This document shows, one piece after another, positions 7,228 to 15,318 of a stretch of DNA of 44,833 bases. A program made the position numbers and the translations under genes. Position 1 is the stretch's first letter; every line of letters begins with the position of its first letter. The DNA comes from DATBFX01 sp036558305 (GTDB lineage Bacteria > Chloroflexota > Chloroflexia > Thermomicrobiales > UBA6265): contig DATBFX010000030.1 in the NCBI GenBank assembly GCA_036558305.1, positions 1-44,833 on the forward strand, given 5' to 3'. A model generated the notes under the pieces. It did not search any database. It was not told where the DNA came from and saw only the letters and a program-made list of their open reading frames with translations.

Positions 7228-7755
7228 ATGACGCACGACCACCTCTTCGGCCCCATCCCTGCGCCTCCCCGCGCCGGCGAATCGACCGAGCCCTGGGCCG
7301 TCATCAGCCCGGTCCGCCTCCGCGATCTGCGCAAGGTCGCCCGGCTCCAACGTCGCGCCTTCCGGCCGCCGCTGGCCTACGGGATGATGACCCTTCTCGT
7401 CCTCTGGCTCCTCCCCCACGTCCGCTTCCTGATCGCCCGCGACGGCGAACGGATCGTCGGCTGCGCCATCGGCGACCGCCAGGGGGGTCAGGCCCGCGTC
7501 ATCAACATCTGCGTCGACCCCACCGCCCGCCGCCAGGGGATCGGCACCCGCCTCCTGCGCGAGCTCGAAGCCGTCCTCTCCCCCGGCAACATCGTCCTCA
7601 TGGTCGAAGAGGGCAACGCCGGCGCCCAGGCCCTCTACCGCAAGGAAGGCTACAAACCCGTCGGCACCAGCCGCGACTACTACGGCCGCGGCCAGGACGG
7701 CATCTGGATGCAAAAGCAGCGCACGCCCAACGTGACGCCGAAGATCCGGGTGTAA
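7228..7755 (+). CDS. GNAT family N-acetyltransferase
   Basis: A 175-residue protein read from ATG 7228; upstream sequence in the same frame is Arg-rich and non-coding in character. After a roughly 25-residue lead it shows the GNAT fold: helix (RDLRKVARLQRRAFRPP), strand FLIARDGERIVGCAIG, then motif A VINICVDPTARRQGIGTRLLREL with the acetyl-CoA loop RRQGIG at about residues 95-100, and motif B VEEGNAGAQALYRKEGYKPVG. This is the layout of RimI-like amino-acid or protein N-acetyltransferases. The substrate cannot be told. No strong Shine-Dalgarno site is seen, so the start is the least certain part. The gene is isolated. Confidence 0.8.
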   Translation: MTHDHLFGPIPAPPRAGESTEPWAVISPVRLRDLRKVARLQRRAFRPPLAYGMMTLLVLWLLPHVRFLIARDGERIVGCAIGDRQGGQARVINICVDPTARRQGIGTRLLRELEAVLSPGNIVLMVEEGNAGAQALYRKEGYKPVGTSRDYYGRGQDGIWMQKQRTPNVTPKIRV

Positions 7756-7867
7756 GAGGCGGTCTCAACGAGCGATCATCACGCGCGGATCGAAGCAGCG
7801 ACCGCAAAGGCGAATCGACAAGGATCGGCTCCGTCTGCTTACGCCCGGGTTGCCGCTGAAGCACGTT

Positions 7868-8332
7868 TCATCCAGCGCCTAGACGGTCATCGCCGTCGGC
7901 CTCCAACAGATCCAGGAAATGCCGCACCGTCAAGATCGATACGCCGCGCGGCGCGAGCGCCTCGGCCAGCTCGGGCACGCGCGAAAGATCCTCGTCACGC
8001 GTCACGAGCAGCTCGGCGTTCCCAAGAAGCGCCGTTTCGAGGACGACGTCATCGTCACGGTCTCGGCAGATCTGGAGTTTGCCGCTCACCGCGACCACAT
8101 CTGCGCCTCGCCGCAACACGTCGACATACGAGCGGATGTCGTCCGGCGGAAGCCCGTGTCTTCGCTGGATGCGAGGTCGCTCCAAGACCTCGGCGAGTTC
8201 ATCCAAGAGTGGGGTGCTGGTAACGAGTCGGAAACGCCCAGCTAACAACGCCGCGACAACCTCCGCCGGGCGCCCGGCGGGATTCAACAGCGACGAAACC
8301 CAGACGTTCGTGTCAACGACGACGCGACGCAC
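7868..8332 (-). CDS. PIN-domain toxin of a type II toxin-antitoxin pair (COG1569-like)
   Basis: A 154-residue PIN ribonuclease starting at GTG 8332, overlapping the end of the antitoxin gene by 20 bp. The acidic residues of the Mg-dependent active site are in order: Asp7 in RRVVVDTNVWVSS, Glu in LLDELAEVLERP, Asp in CRDRDDDVVLETAL and Asp in LLVTRDEDL. It matches the 'putative toxin component, PIN family' group. It probably cleaves RNA when freed from its partner. The translational overlap indicates coupled synthesis with the antitoxin made first, the usual order for VapBC-like modules. Confidence 0.85.
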   Translation of the reverse strand: MRRVVVDTNVWVSSLLNPAGRPAEVVAALLAGRFRLVTSTPLLDELAEVLERPRIQRRHGLPPDDIRSYVDVLRRGADVVAVSGKLQICRDRDDDVVLETALLGNAELLVTRDEDLSRVPELAEALAPRGVSILTVRHFLDLLEADGDDRLGAG

Positions 8333-8603
8333 GGTGGATCTGCCGCACTTCTCCTCGCGCTTCGGTGATATCCGCTTCGATCTCTTCCGGCGTGATCGAG
8401 GAATCCAGGCGTGATCGGACGCGATCGAGCAGATTCTCGAACTCTGTTCTCCACGCAAGATCGCCTACGACTTGATCCCGCAGATACGCGTCCACCGCAT
8501 CCCGCACAACAGTTGCGAGACTGCTTCCTCGCGTCGCGGCGACAACCTTCAGCGCATCGATTTGGTCGTCCTCAAGATAGATGTTCGTTCGCCGCAATGA
8601 CAT
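8313..8603 (-). CDS. Ribbon-helix-helix antitoxin partner of the PIN toxin
   Basis: A 96-residue protein from ATG 8603, preceded by GAGGAGC. Residues 1-45 (SLRRTNIYLEDDQIDALKVVAATRG, then SSLATVVRDAVDAYLRDQ) form a CopG/RHH DNA-binding fold: one basic beta strand and two helices. The rest (FENLLDRVRSRLDSSITPEEIEADITEARGEVRQIHRA) is a long acidic/basic helix of the kind that wraps the PIN toxin active site. It should dimerise, bind its own promoter and neutralise the toxin. A dyad CATCATGATG lies 24 bp upstream of the start. Confidence 0.82.
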   Translation of the reverse strand: MSLRRTNIYLEDDQIDALKVVAATRGSSLATVVRDAVDAYLRDQVVGDLAWRTEFENLLDRVRSRLDSSITPEEIEADITEARGEVRQIHRASRRR

Positions 8604-8626
8604 GACGGATGCTCCTCGTTCAAGTC

Positions 8627-8663
8627 CATCATGATGTATACCACAGGTCTTGCTTCACGTCAG
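8627..8663 (-). promoter_or_regulatory. Promoter and operator of the RHH/PIN module
   Basis: On the minus strand CTGACG (8658-8663), a 17-bp spacer and TATACA (8635-8640) form a fair sigma-70 promoter. The perfect 10-bp palindrome CATCATGATG (8627-8636) overlaps the -10 box and the expected start point, where an autorepressing RHH antitoxin would be expected to bind. The -35 box falls inside the last codons of the neighbouring membrane-protein gene. Confidence 0.5.
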
Positions 8664-8912
8664 ATGTGCCGCCAACACCACCAAACACACCACCGTCAAC
8701 ACCCCATTCACCACCGCAAACGCGCGCAACCGCCTCCGCACCGCCGGCTCCGCCCTCCTCGCCGCCTCCGCCGCCAGATACGCCGTCGCCCCCAACCCGA
8801 CCGCCATCACCGCCAACCCCGCCGCCACGTCGAACAGCAGCGCCAAAAACGGCGCTGCCACCATCGCCCCACCGAACCCGCACCCGATCGCTCGCCGCAC
8901 ACGCGGCTCCAT
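8655..8912 (-). CDS. Small two-helix membrane protein
   Basis: An 85-residue protein; ATG 8912 follows AAGGAGTGGGTG. Two predicted membrane helices are AIGCGFGGAMVAAPFLALLF (with the adjoining VAAGLAVMAVGLGATAYLA segment) and FAVVNGVLTVVCLVVLAAHL at the C-terminus, separated by an Arg/Glu-rich cytosolic loop AAEAARRAEPAVRRRLR. No family recognised. Its 3' end carries the promoter of the downstream toxin-antitoxin pair. Confidence 0.6.
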   Translation of the reverse strand: MEPRVRRAIGCGFGGAMVAAPFLALLFDVAAGLAVMAVGLGATAYLAAEAARRAEPAVRRRLRAFAVVNGVLTVVCLVVLAAHLT

Positions 8913-8926
8913 CACCCACTCCTTCG

Positions 8927-9031
8927 AGGCGGCAAGGCGGCAAGGCGGCAAGGCGGCAAGGATAGGGACGAGTGAGTGCTTGCATCCTCGCCTCCCCGCC
9001 TTTTCGCCTCTCCCTTGCCGCCTTGCCGCCT
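8927..9031. repeat. Stem-loop with tandem-word arms (8-bp unit AGGCGGCA)
   Basis: Four perfect copies of AGGCGGCA (8927-8958) are followed by an unrelated 54-bp centre and two copies of the reverse complement TGCCGCCT (9016-9031). The copies can pair in several registers. It lies between divergent genes at 8912 (-) and 9075 (+). A second element with the same word lies at 10813-10905, on the other side of the propeller gene, so the gene is bracketed by them. Confidence 0.85.
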
Positions 9032-9074
9032 CGTGATAGCATACGAACGGGTCCACGCGCGCGCGAGGTCGCCG

Positions 9075-10814
9075 ATGTTCTGCACCGCTTGCGCCACCGC
9101 CAACTCGCTTTCCGCCGAGCGCTGCGCCGTTTGCGGTGCCGGGCTCGCCCGCACGGGACCACGCGGCGCACGCGCCACACCTGCCCTCGCCAGATCGCGT
9201 TCTTCCGGCCCCTTGCGCGGCAAGATCGGCCGCGCCCTCACCATCGTTCCGCTCCTGCTCATCCTAACCGCGGGAGGGACGGTCGCTGCCCGCTACCGGT
9301 CGGAGCGGTCCGGTCTCGCCGCCGCCTACGCCCGCGCCGAACGCGCCCTCGCTGCCGGCGACTACGACACCGCCATCGCCGAATTCGCCCGTGCCGGCAG
9401 CTACCGCGATGCCGCCGGCCGCCGTGCCGCCACCCAGGCGGAACTGGCCCCCTACCGCGACGCCTACTACGACGGTGCCGCCGCCCTCGACGCCGGTCGC
9501 TACGACGACGCCACCGCCGCCCTCCTCCCCGTCGCCCGCGCCATCCCGACGTACCACGACGTGCTCGCGCTCCTCGACGAGGCCCGCCGCCGGCGCGACG
9601 ACGGCCTGAGCCGCGAGGCCGAGGTCGCCGTCGCCCGCCACGATTGGCTCGCCGCCGACCACGCGCTCTCCCTGCTCCTCGCCGACGATCCCGAAAACTC
9701 CGAGGTTGCCGCTCGCCTCTCCGCCCTCCGGCTCGATCATGCCCCGATCCTCTTCACCCGTGACGCCGCCCTCTACGTCGTCGGCCCGGACCTCGCCGAC
9801 GAACGCCTGATCAGCGACGCCGTGCCGGCCGAAGCCCCTGCCTGGAGTCCCGATCGCACCAAGATCGCCTTTTTCTCCCCCAGTCCGGGCACGGTCGATT
9901 CCTCCACACTCTACGTAATCGGCGCCGACGGGACCGGCCTCCGCAAACTCGCCGATTTCGCCGCCATGGATTGGTGGCCGGCCTGGAGCCCCGACGGCAC
10001 CAAGATCGCCTTCACCAGCTCCGCCAGCTTCAGCGTCGACGGCGAGCGCGGCTACGCCAGCACCCACGTCGTCGACCTCGCCACCGGCGTCGAAACCGAC
10101 CTCACCGGCGACCGCTTCGTCAGCGCCACCTCGGTCACCTGGTCCCCCACCGGCGATCGGGTCGCCTTCATCAGCCGCCACGTCTACAACGCGATCGGGA
10201 TCGGCAACGTCCGCACCAGCGACGAGGAGGTCTTCGTCGCCGACCTCGCCACCCGCCACTTGACGAGCGCCAGCCACGACCGACTCCCCGGTGCCGAGCG
10301 CGTCGCCTGGTCGCCGACGGACGACAAACTGCTCGTCCTGACCCACGAAGGCGACCCCACGTCCTACGGCGATCGCCGTACCGCCATCCACTTGATCGAC
10401 CTGCCGACCGGCACGATCGAGCAACTGACCCCGCGCACCCAGACCGTCGGTCCGCCCTACTGGTCGCCGGACGGTACCCGCTTCGCCTACGTCGAAGGCG
10501 GCACCGACCAGGGCAACGCGGTCGTCCGCATCCGCTGGCTCACCGGCCGCCGCGAGGCCGGGATCGGCGTCTCCCAGCCGCTCACCCTGATGCTGACCTG
10601 GGCACCGGACGGCAACGCCCTGATCGCCCTTGCCAACGACCCGGCCCAGGGTTCCGCCCTGATCCCCCTCCCCGATGGCCCCGGCCCCCAGGTCAACCTC
10701 CCCATCGTCTACGACATCGCCACCAACCTCGGCCCCCTCCAGTGGAGCCCCTTCAACACCGCCCCCACACACGGCCCGCCGAGCTACGATGGCACCGCAC
10801 TCGACTCAACGTAG
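9075..10814 (+). CDS. Zinc-ribbon / TPR-like / PD40 beta-propeller membrane protein
   Basis: A 579-residue protein from ATG 9075. Residues 3-20 hold a zinc ribbon (CTAC ... CAVC), residues about 51-71 a single membrane helix (ALTIVPLLLILTAGGTVAA), residues 75-210 short helical repeats (AAYARAERALAAGDYDTAIAEFA, then YYDGAAALDAGRYDDATAAL) of TPR type, and residues about 220-560 a TolB/PD40 propeller with blades marked by APAWSPDRTKIAFFS, WPAWSPDGTKIAFTS, SVTWSPTGDRVAFIS, RVAWSPTDDKLLVL and PPYWSPDGTRFAYVE. The zinc ribbon would be cytosolic and the propeller outside. A sensor or scaffold role is inferred; there is no catalytic motif. Confidence 0.78.
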   Translation: MFCTACATANSLSAERCAVCGAGLARTGPRGARATPALARSRSSGPLRGKIGRALTIVPLLLILTAGGTVAARYRSERSGLAAAYARAERALAAGDYDTAIAEFARAGSYRDAAGRRAATQAELAPYRDAYYDGAAALDAGRYDDATAALLPVARAIPTYHDVLALLDEARRRRDDGLSREAEVAVARHDWLAADHALSLLLADDPENSEVAARLSALRLDHAPILFTRDAALYVVGPDLADERLISDAVPAEAPAWSPDRTKIAFFSPSPGTVDSSTLYVIGADGTGLRKLADFAAMDWWPAWSPDGTKIAFTSSASFSVDGERGYASTHVVDLATGVETDLTGDRFVSATSVTWSPTGDRVAFISRHVYNAIGIGNVRTSDEEVFVADLATRHLTSASHDRLPGAERVAWSPTDDKLLVLTHEGDPTSYGDRRTAIHLIDLPTGTIEQLTPRTQTVGPPYWSPDGTRFAYVEGGTDQGNAVVRIRWLTGRREAGIGVSQPLTLMLTWAPDGNALIALANDPAQGSALIPLPDGPGPQVNLPIVYDIATNLGPLQWSPFNTAPTHGPPSYDGTALDST

Positions 10815-10905
10815 GCGGCGAGGCGGCAAGGGAAAGCACGACTATTCTCTTGCCTTCTCGACTTCTCGTCTCTTCCGTCCTTGCCGCCTTGCCGCCTTGC
10901 CGCCT
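10813..10905. repeat. Stem-loop with tandem-word arms (AGGCGGCA), overlapping a stop codon
   Basis: Left arm AGGCGGCG + AGGCGGCA (10813-10828) starts inside the TAG of the propeller gene (10812-10814); right arm is three perfect copies of TGCCGCCT (10882-10905), ending just before the Shine-Dalgarno site AAGGAG of the methyltransferase. It uses the same word as the element at 8927. It could serve as terminator or processing hairpin between the two genes. Confidence 0.85.
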
Positions 10906-10916
10906 AAGGAGTTCCC

Positions 10917-11735
10917 GTGTCCCAACCCTCACCTCGTCGTCCCGACGGCGTCGAGTGGAATGCCGCCGTCTACCATCGCGTCGCCCAACCGCACGTCGGG
11001 TGGGGCGCCAAGGTGCTGGCTCGCCTCAACCTGCGGGGAGACGAGACGGTGCTCGACGCCGGCTGCGGCACGGGGCGCCTGACTGCCGAGGTCCTGGAGC
11101 GACTCCCCAGCGGTCGCGTCATCGCCTTCGACCGCTCCCAGAATATGCTCGACAAAGCCCGCGAGGAACTCGCACCCCGGTTCGGCGACCGCGTCCGCTA
11201 CGTCCAGGGCGATCTCCAAACCATCGGCCCCACCACCATCGGCGAACCCGTCGACGTCGTCTTCAGTACCGCCACGTTCCATTGGATTGCCGACCACGCC
11301 CGCCTCTTCGCCGGTCTCTTCGCGCTGCTTCGCCACGGCGGCCGGTTGGAAGCCCAGTGCGGCGGCGGCCCCAACATCGCTGCCCTCCGCGCCCGCGCCG
11401 GCGATCTTGTGAATTCGCCGACCTACGCCGCCTTCTTCGCCGGTTGGCCCGGTCCCTGGACCTTCGCCGACGACGCCACGACCGCCGACCGCCTCCGCGC
11501 CGCCGGTTTCGTCGACGTCGCCACCGACTTGGAGGAGGCGCCGACGCTCCTCCCCGACGCCGCGACCTACCACGACTTCCTCCGCGACGTCATCTTCGGC
11601 GTCCACCTCGCCCGCCTCCCCGACGACGCCCTCCGCCATACCTTCGTCGACACGCTCACCCGCGCGGGCGCGACCGACGACCCGCCCTTCTCCCTCGACT
11701 ACTGGCGTCTCAACATGAGCGCGCGAAAACCGTAA
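10917..11735 (+). CDS. Class I SAM-dependent methyltransferase, Tam-like
   Basis: A 272-residue protein from GTG 10917, five bases after TAAGGAG. The SAM site is clear: motif I VLDAGCGTGRLT (about 45-56), motif II VIAFDRSQNML (acidic residue for ribose), and motif IV VDVVFSTATFHWI. After the Rossmann core comes the helical substrate lid with WPGPWTFADDATTADRLRAAGF, which is typical of trans-aconitate 2-methyltransferase-like enzymes. A small carboxylic acid is the likely substrate class, but this is family-level inference. It faces the DUF4388 gene, with only 15 bp between the stops. Confidence 0.85.
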   Translation: MSQPSPRRPDGVEWNAAVYHRVAQPHVGWGAKVLARLNLRGDETVLDAGCGTGRLTAEVLERLPSGRVIAFDRSQNMLDKAREELAPRFGDRVRYVQGDLQTIGPTTIGEPVDVVFSTATFHWIADHARLFAGLFALLRHGGRLEAQCGGGPNIAALRARAGDLVNSPTYAAFFAGWPGPWTFADDATTADRLRAAGFVDVATDLEEAPTLLPDAATYHDFLRDVIFGVHLARLPDDALRHTFVDTLTRAGATDDPPFSLDYWRLNMSARKP

Positions 11736-11750
11736 CCCGAGCGCAGCGGA

Positions 11751-13016
11751 TCAAGCCCCCATCGGTGCGGCAGCCACAGGCGCCGGTGGCGGCGCGGACG
11801 CCGGTTGCGGTGGCGCTTCGATCGCGGCGTCGATCTGCCAGCGGTCGTGGGGGCGGGCAAAGATGAGCACCTTGTGCGTCTCCCCGACCGTCTGGTAGTG
11901 GCTGACCAGGATCGCGCTCACCCGTCCGTCCGCCAGTTGCCGCACCTCGCGCACCGCGACGACCGTCTCCTGCTCCGCGGGCGGCAGCGGTCGCACCGGC
12001 GCCCGCAGCACCTCGATCTCCTCGAGGCTGAGCGGTCCCTGCCGCCGGAAGTGGTCGTCGCTGAAGTGGACGAAGGCTCGCAGCGGCGAACCGGCGTTGA
12101 ACGCCGCGATCACCTCGCGCACCACCAGCGTCACCGCCGCCACGGTCTGGGCGCTCGCCGGCGTCCCCAACCGGATTTCGGCCAGGGTCGGCACCCCCGG
12201 CACCTCCCGCCCGCTCCGGCCTTCCCGCCCCAGCGCGACGATCTCCTCGGCCGTCCGGTCGGGCAAGCGCTCCTCTTCCGCCGGCAGCGTATCCTCGGAC
12301 TTGAGAACGTCGGTCCCCTTCGTGACGACGACCCCGCGCTCGCGCAACCCGACGATGGCGCGCCAGAGCGCCAGATCGTCGCCCGCAATCCGCTGGGCGA
12401 TCTCGGCCAGGGTGCCGGTGCCACTCGCCAGCGCCTCCGCCACCCGCTCCTCCCAACCGGTCAGCCCGGAGAACGGCGCCGGTTTGGCGAGTCCCAACCG
12501 GGTCCCCGGTGGCGGCAGCAGGGAGCGCAGCGTGACCAACTCGTCGGCCCGGCGCGAGGCTTCGAGCACGATCCCGTCGGTGTTGAGGGCGGCCAGCGCG
12601 GTCGCGGCGCGCGGCGAGGCATCGCGGCTGAACATGAACGTCCCCTGTTTGGCGACGATCACCCGCGTCAGCACTTCGATGCACTGTTCTTCCGCTCCAC
12701 GCGCCAGGTCGACCCGCGTCACCGACCCGTTGTGCAGCAGGATTTCGCCCAGCGGTTGCGACGTCCCGGATTCTTCCTGTTCCCGCACCGCCTCCTCCAA
12801 CCGCCCCGCGTCGAGGATCCCGAGCCGGACCAGGATCCGCCCGATCCTCAGATCGTGGTTGGACGACGAGACCGAGACGACCCGTCCCTGGTCGAGGAAG
12901 AGCTGGACCTCTTCACCCTCCAGCGAGATCGCGAGACGACCGGAATGGAGGCGGCGGGCCAGCACCAACAAGAGGTCGGCCACGTTGACGTCGCTCGTCT
13001 CGCCCATGAATGCCAC
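11751..13016 (-). CDS. DUF4388 (PATAN-type) domain protein
   Basis: A 421-residue protein; ATG 13016 follows GGAGAGG by eight bases. Residues 1-100 are the DUF4388 signature: VNVADLLLVLARRLHSGRLAISLEGEEVQLFLDQGRVV, then IGRILVRLGILDAGRLEEAVREQ and LGEILLHNGSV. It continues with a winged-helix-like middle (AEIAQRIAGDDLALWRAIVGLRERGVVV) and a C-terminal alpha/beta region (VREVIAAFNAGSPLRAFVHFSDDHF ... VSAILVSHYQTV) that looks like an NTF2/SnoaL-type fold, ending in an Ala/Pro tail. DUF4388 proteins usually work with two-component and gliding or polarity regulators; the single-domain receiver gene divergently placed at 13346 fits that. Confidence 0.8.
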   Translation of the reverse strand: MAFMGETSDVNVADLLLVLARRLHSGRLAISLEGEEVQLFLDQGRVVSVSSSNHDLRIGRILVRLGILDAGRLEEAVREQEESGTSQPLGEILLHNGSVTRVDLARGAEEQCIEVLTRVIVAKQGTFMFSRDASPRAATALAALNTDGIVLEASRRADELVTLRSLLPPPGTRLGLAKPAPFSGLTGWEERVAEALASGTGTLAEIAQRIAGDDLALWRAIVGLRERGVVVTKGTDVLKSEDTLPAEEERLPDRTAEEIVALGREGRSGREVPGVPTLAEIRLGTPASAQTVAAVTLVVREVIAAFNAGSPLRAFVHFSDDHFRRQGPLSLEEIEVLRAPVRPLPPAEQETVVAVREVRQLADGRVSAILVSHYQTVGETHKVLIFARPHDRWQIDAAIEAPPQPASAPPPAPVAAAPMGA

Positions 13017-13345
13017 GCCGCTGTCCTCTCCCGGTCGGTCCGCGGGTCTCTGATGCGACGCGCCCAGCCACGCACTCGCGACGGGCCACGCACCCCGTAG
13101 GGTAGCTCCGGACGGTTACCGGCCAACATGCCCCACCGGTCCTATCGCCCTCGGGCATCGGCCACCGGCCGCCGTAACCCTCCCAGCGATGTCAGCCTTT
13201 TGTCCCGCGTGCCTGGGACCGATAGGCTACGAATCCCCCTTTTGGGACGAACCCGCCCGATGGTACTAGTGAGGTCTCCGCCGGCCGCCACCGTCCCGGC
13301 GGGTCAACCACTCGCACGTTCCGGATCGCACCGGGAGACTTGGCG
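13017..13345. other. 329-bp divergent intergenic region
   Basis: No gene or convincing RNA element was found. It contains small hairpins (GTCCC / GGGAC around 13203-13219, CCCCCTTTTGGG near 13236) and must hold promoters for the DUF4388 gene (-) and the receiver gene (+), but no clear -35/-10 pair could be assigned. Confidence 0.4.
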
Positions 13346-13696
13346 ATGCCCCGCACCGTACTCGTCGCCGACGACGAACCGCCTATCCTCGACCTCGTCG
13401 GCGAAGTCCTCGCGGCCGCCGGCTACGACGTCCGCCTCGCCACCGACGGCCTCGACGCCCTCGACCAGGCCATGACCACCCGGCCCGATCTCGTCCTCAC
13501 CGACTTCAAGATGCCCAACCTCGACGGTCTGGGTTTGGCCGAACGCCTGCGCGAGCGCCACCACTCGCTGCCGATCCTGCTGATGAGCGCCGCCCCCCCC
13601 GCCGTCACCTCGCCCGGCATCGGCGTCATCCGCAAACCCTTCAACATCCCCCAACTCGTCACCGCCGTCGCCGACGCCCTCGACCTCGACGCGTAA
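13346..13696 (+). CDS. Single-domain response regulator (CheY-like receiver)
   Basis: A 116-residue protein; ATG 13346 lies eight bases after CGGGAG, while the in-frame TTG at 13340 is too close to that site. All receiver positions are present: acidic pair Asp9-Asp10 (VLVADDEPPIL), phospho-acceptor Asp53 (DLVLTDFKMPNLDG), the switch Ser in ILLMSAAPP and the conserved Lys in VIRKPFNIPQL. No output domain follows, so it should act through protein contacts. No histidine kinase is in the window. It is divergent from the DUF4388 gene, a likely functional neighbour. Confidence 0.9.
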   Translation: MPRTVLVADDEPPILDLVGEVLAAAGYDVRLATDGLDALDQAMTTRPDLVLTDFKMPNLDGLGLAERLRERHHSLPILLMSAAPPAVTSPGIGVIRKPFNIPQLVTAVADALDLDA

Positions 13697-13757
13697 CTGC
13701 CCGATCGCTCCCCTCCCCGCCGGTCGCGCCGCCCTCGATAATGTCGGCAACGATCGA

Positions 13758-13834
13758 AGGCGGAAGGCGGAAGGAGAACGGGAGAGGACCGAGTGGAGTC
13801 CGTCCGTCCGCCTTCCGCCTTCCGCCTTCCGCCT
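13758..13834. repeat. Stem-loop with tandem-word arms (7-bp unit AGGCGGA)
   Basis: Two copies of AGGCGGA (13758-13771) on the left and four perfect copies of the complement TCCGCCT (13807-13834) on the right, with a 35-bp centre. The word is one base shorter than that of the elements at 8927 and 10813, so it is a separate array. It fills the gap between the receiver gene and the DAO-type oxidoreductase and ends just before that gene's ribosome-binding site. Confidence 0.85.
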
Positions 13835-13852
13835 CAGGGAGGAGGACACGGC

Positions 13853-14995
13853 ATGGCTGAGGCAAAAGCACACGACGCCATCGTCATCGGCGGCGGATTG
13901 GTCGGGTGGAGTACCGCCTATCGCCTGGCGCGCGCCGGGCTCGGCGTCGCCGTCGTCGACCGGGCCGATCCCGGTCAGGCGACCGCGGCCGGTGCCGGCA
14001 TCATCTCCCCCGGCACCACCTTCCGGCCCCTCCCGGCCTTCTACCCCTTGAGCAAAGCCGCCGTCGCCTACTACCCGACCATGCTCGCCGAGCTGGCCGA
14101 GGACGGCGAAACCGAGACCGGCTACGAGGAAGTCGGTTGCCTCTTCCTCGCCCGCGACGAAGCCGAGACCGCCCTCCTCCCCGAAACGCTCGCAATCATG
14201 ACGCAACGCCGCGACGACGGCGTCGCCAACATCGGCGACCTCGCCATCGTCGACGGCACAACGGCCCGCTCCCTCTTTCCTCCCCTCGCCGAGTTCCCGG
14301 CCGCCATCCACCTCAGCGGCGCCGCCCGCGTCGACGGCCGCCTCCTGCGCGATTCGCTCCGCCGCGCCGCCGAGAAGCGCGGTGCCGTCGCCGTCACCGG
14401 CACCGCCGAACCGGCGATCGCCGGCGACCGCGCCGTCGGCGTCCTCCTCGACGGTCGCCTCGTTCCCGCGGATCACGTCGTCATCGCCGGCGGCGCCTGG
14501 TCGAACGATCTGGGCGACCTCCTCGGCATCACCCTCCCGATCGAACCCCAGCGCGGGCAGATCATCCACCTCGAACTCCCCGGCGCCGACACCGGTCGCT
14601 GGCCGATCCTCCAGGGCTACTTCGAGCACTACCTGCTGACCTTCCGCCCCAACCGCATCGTCATCGGCGCCACCCGCGAAACCGGCTCCGGGTACGACGT
14701 CCGGATGACCGCCGGCGGCGTCCAGCGGGTCCTCTCCGAAGGTTTGGCCCTCGCCCCCGGTCTCGCCACCGCCACCATCGCCGAGATCCGGATCGGTCTC
14801 CGCCCGATGACCCCGGACGGCTACCCCGTCATCGGCCGCGCCCCCGGTTTCGCCAACGTCTACCTCTGCACCGGTCACGGTCCCTCCGGTCTCCAACTCG
14901 GCCCTATCTCCGGTGCCGCCGTCGCCTCGCTGATCCACGGGGTTGCCACGGAGATCGACCTCTCGGCATTCGGTCCGGAGCGGTTCCAGAGTTAA
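13853..14995 (+). CDS. FAD-dependent oxidoreductase, DAO / glycine-oxidase-like
   Basis: A 380-residue flavoprotein; ATG 13853 follows AGGGAGGAGG. The FAD site is at the N-terminus (DAIVIGGGLVGWSTAYRLA, ADP-binding GxGxxG; VAVVDRADPG for ribose), followed by GAGIISPG, and the C-terminal FAD-capping motif is LCTGHGPSGLQLGP. The middle has the substrate-domain strands and GGAWSNDLGDLLG. This is the DAO superfamily of amine-oxidising enzymes (glycine oxidase, D-amino-acid dehydrogenase, sarcosine oxidase). It probably oxidises a small amine or D-amino acid. The exact substrate cannot be read. There is no signal peptide. Confidence 0.85.
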   Translation: MAEAKAHDAIVIGGGLVGWSTAYRLARAGLGVAVVDRADPGQATAAGAGIISPGTTFRPLPAFYPLSKAAVAYYPTMLAELAEDGETETGYEEVGCLFLARDEAETALLPETLAIMTQRRDDGVANIGDLAIVDGTTARSLFPPLAEFPAAIHLSGAARVDGRLLRDSLRRAAEKRGAVAVTGTAEPAIAGDRAVGVLLDGRLVPADHVVIAGGAWSNDLGDLLGITLPIEPQRGQIIHLELPGADTGRWPILQGYFEHYLLTFRPNRIVIGATRETGSGYDVRMTAGGVQRVLSEGLALAPGLATATIAEIRIGLRPMTPDGYPVIGRAPGFANVYLCTGHGPSGLQLGPISGAAVASLIHGVATEIDLSAFGPERFQS

Positions 14996-15070
14996 CAACG
15001 ACGAGCGTTGTGCCCGCCGCGCCTGTCGGTGCGCTGCACTGATAGAATGAACAAGGAAGTCAGGAGTCGC

Positions 15071-15316
15071 ATGATGGTCGCGTCACCGTTACCCGATCGA
15101 CAACCGGATACGCTGGCAGACGCCGAAGCCGCCGCTGCCTGGCTCGCGACGCAAACTGGCCTGTTAGAGGATTTCGCTGGTCAGTGGGTGGCAATGGCGA
15201 ATCGACAGATCGTCGCGCACGACCCGTCATTCCTGTCGGCACTCAAACAAGCCCGTGAACGGGGATATGACGATCCGCTCATGGTCCCCGTCCGTCGTTT
15301 CCCCACGATCGACTAA
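15071..15316 (+). CDS. DUF5678-like small protein, partner of an aspartic protease
   Basis: An 81-residue protein; ATG 15071 follows CAGGAGTCGC. After a variable N-terminus (AAAAWLATQTGLLEDF) it has the DUF5678-type core 'GQWVAMANRQIVAHDPSFLSALKQARERGYDDPLMVPV': a WVA strand, an 'xxIVAH' strand, a helix and a last strand ending in a Pro. These proteins are often encoded directly ahead of a retropepsin-like gene, as here, where the next start codon is two bases after this stop. The role is unknown; an antitoxin or chaperone-like partner is possible. Confidence 0.7.
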   Translation: MMVASPLPDRQPDTLADAEAAAAWLATQTGLLEDFAGQWVAMANRQIVAHDPSFLSALKQARERGYDDPLMVPVRRFPTID

Positions 15317-15318
15317 CG

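Noticed and set aside
8927..8961. Direct repeats, considered as a CRISPR array
   Set aside because: The 8-bp units are contiguous with no spacers, and no cas genes are present.
9264..10772. 502-codon minus frame opposite the propeller gene
   Set aside because: Antisense shadow; the plus strand has zinc ribbon, membrane helix and PD40 blades.
13060..13130. Weak resemblance to a c-di-GMP-I riboswitch (CACGCA ... GGTAGC ... GGTTACCG)
   Set aside because: The distance between the blocks is far too short for the two-helix aptamer and the conserved GGxCAAA / GACGCAAAGCC parts are missing.
15043..15048. TAGAAT before the DUF5678 gene as a -10 box
   Set aside because: No acceptable -35 box at a normal distance.
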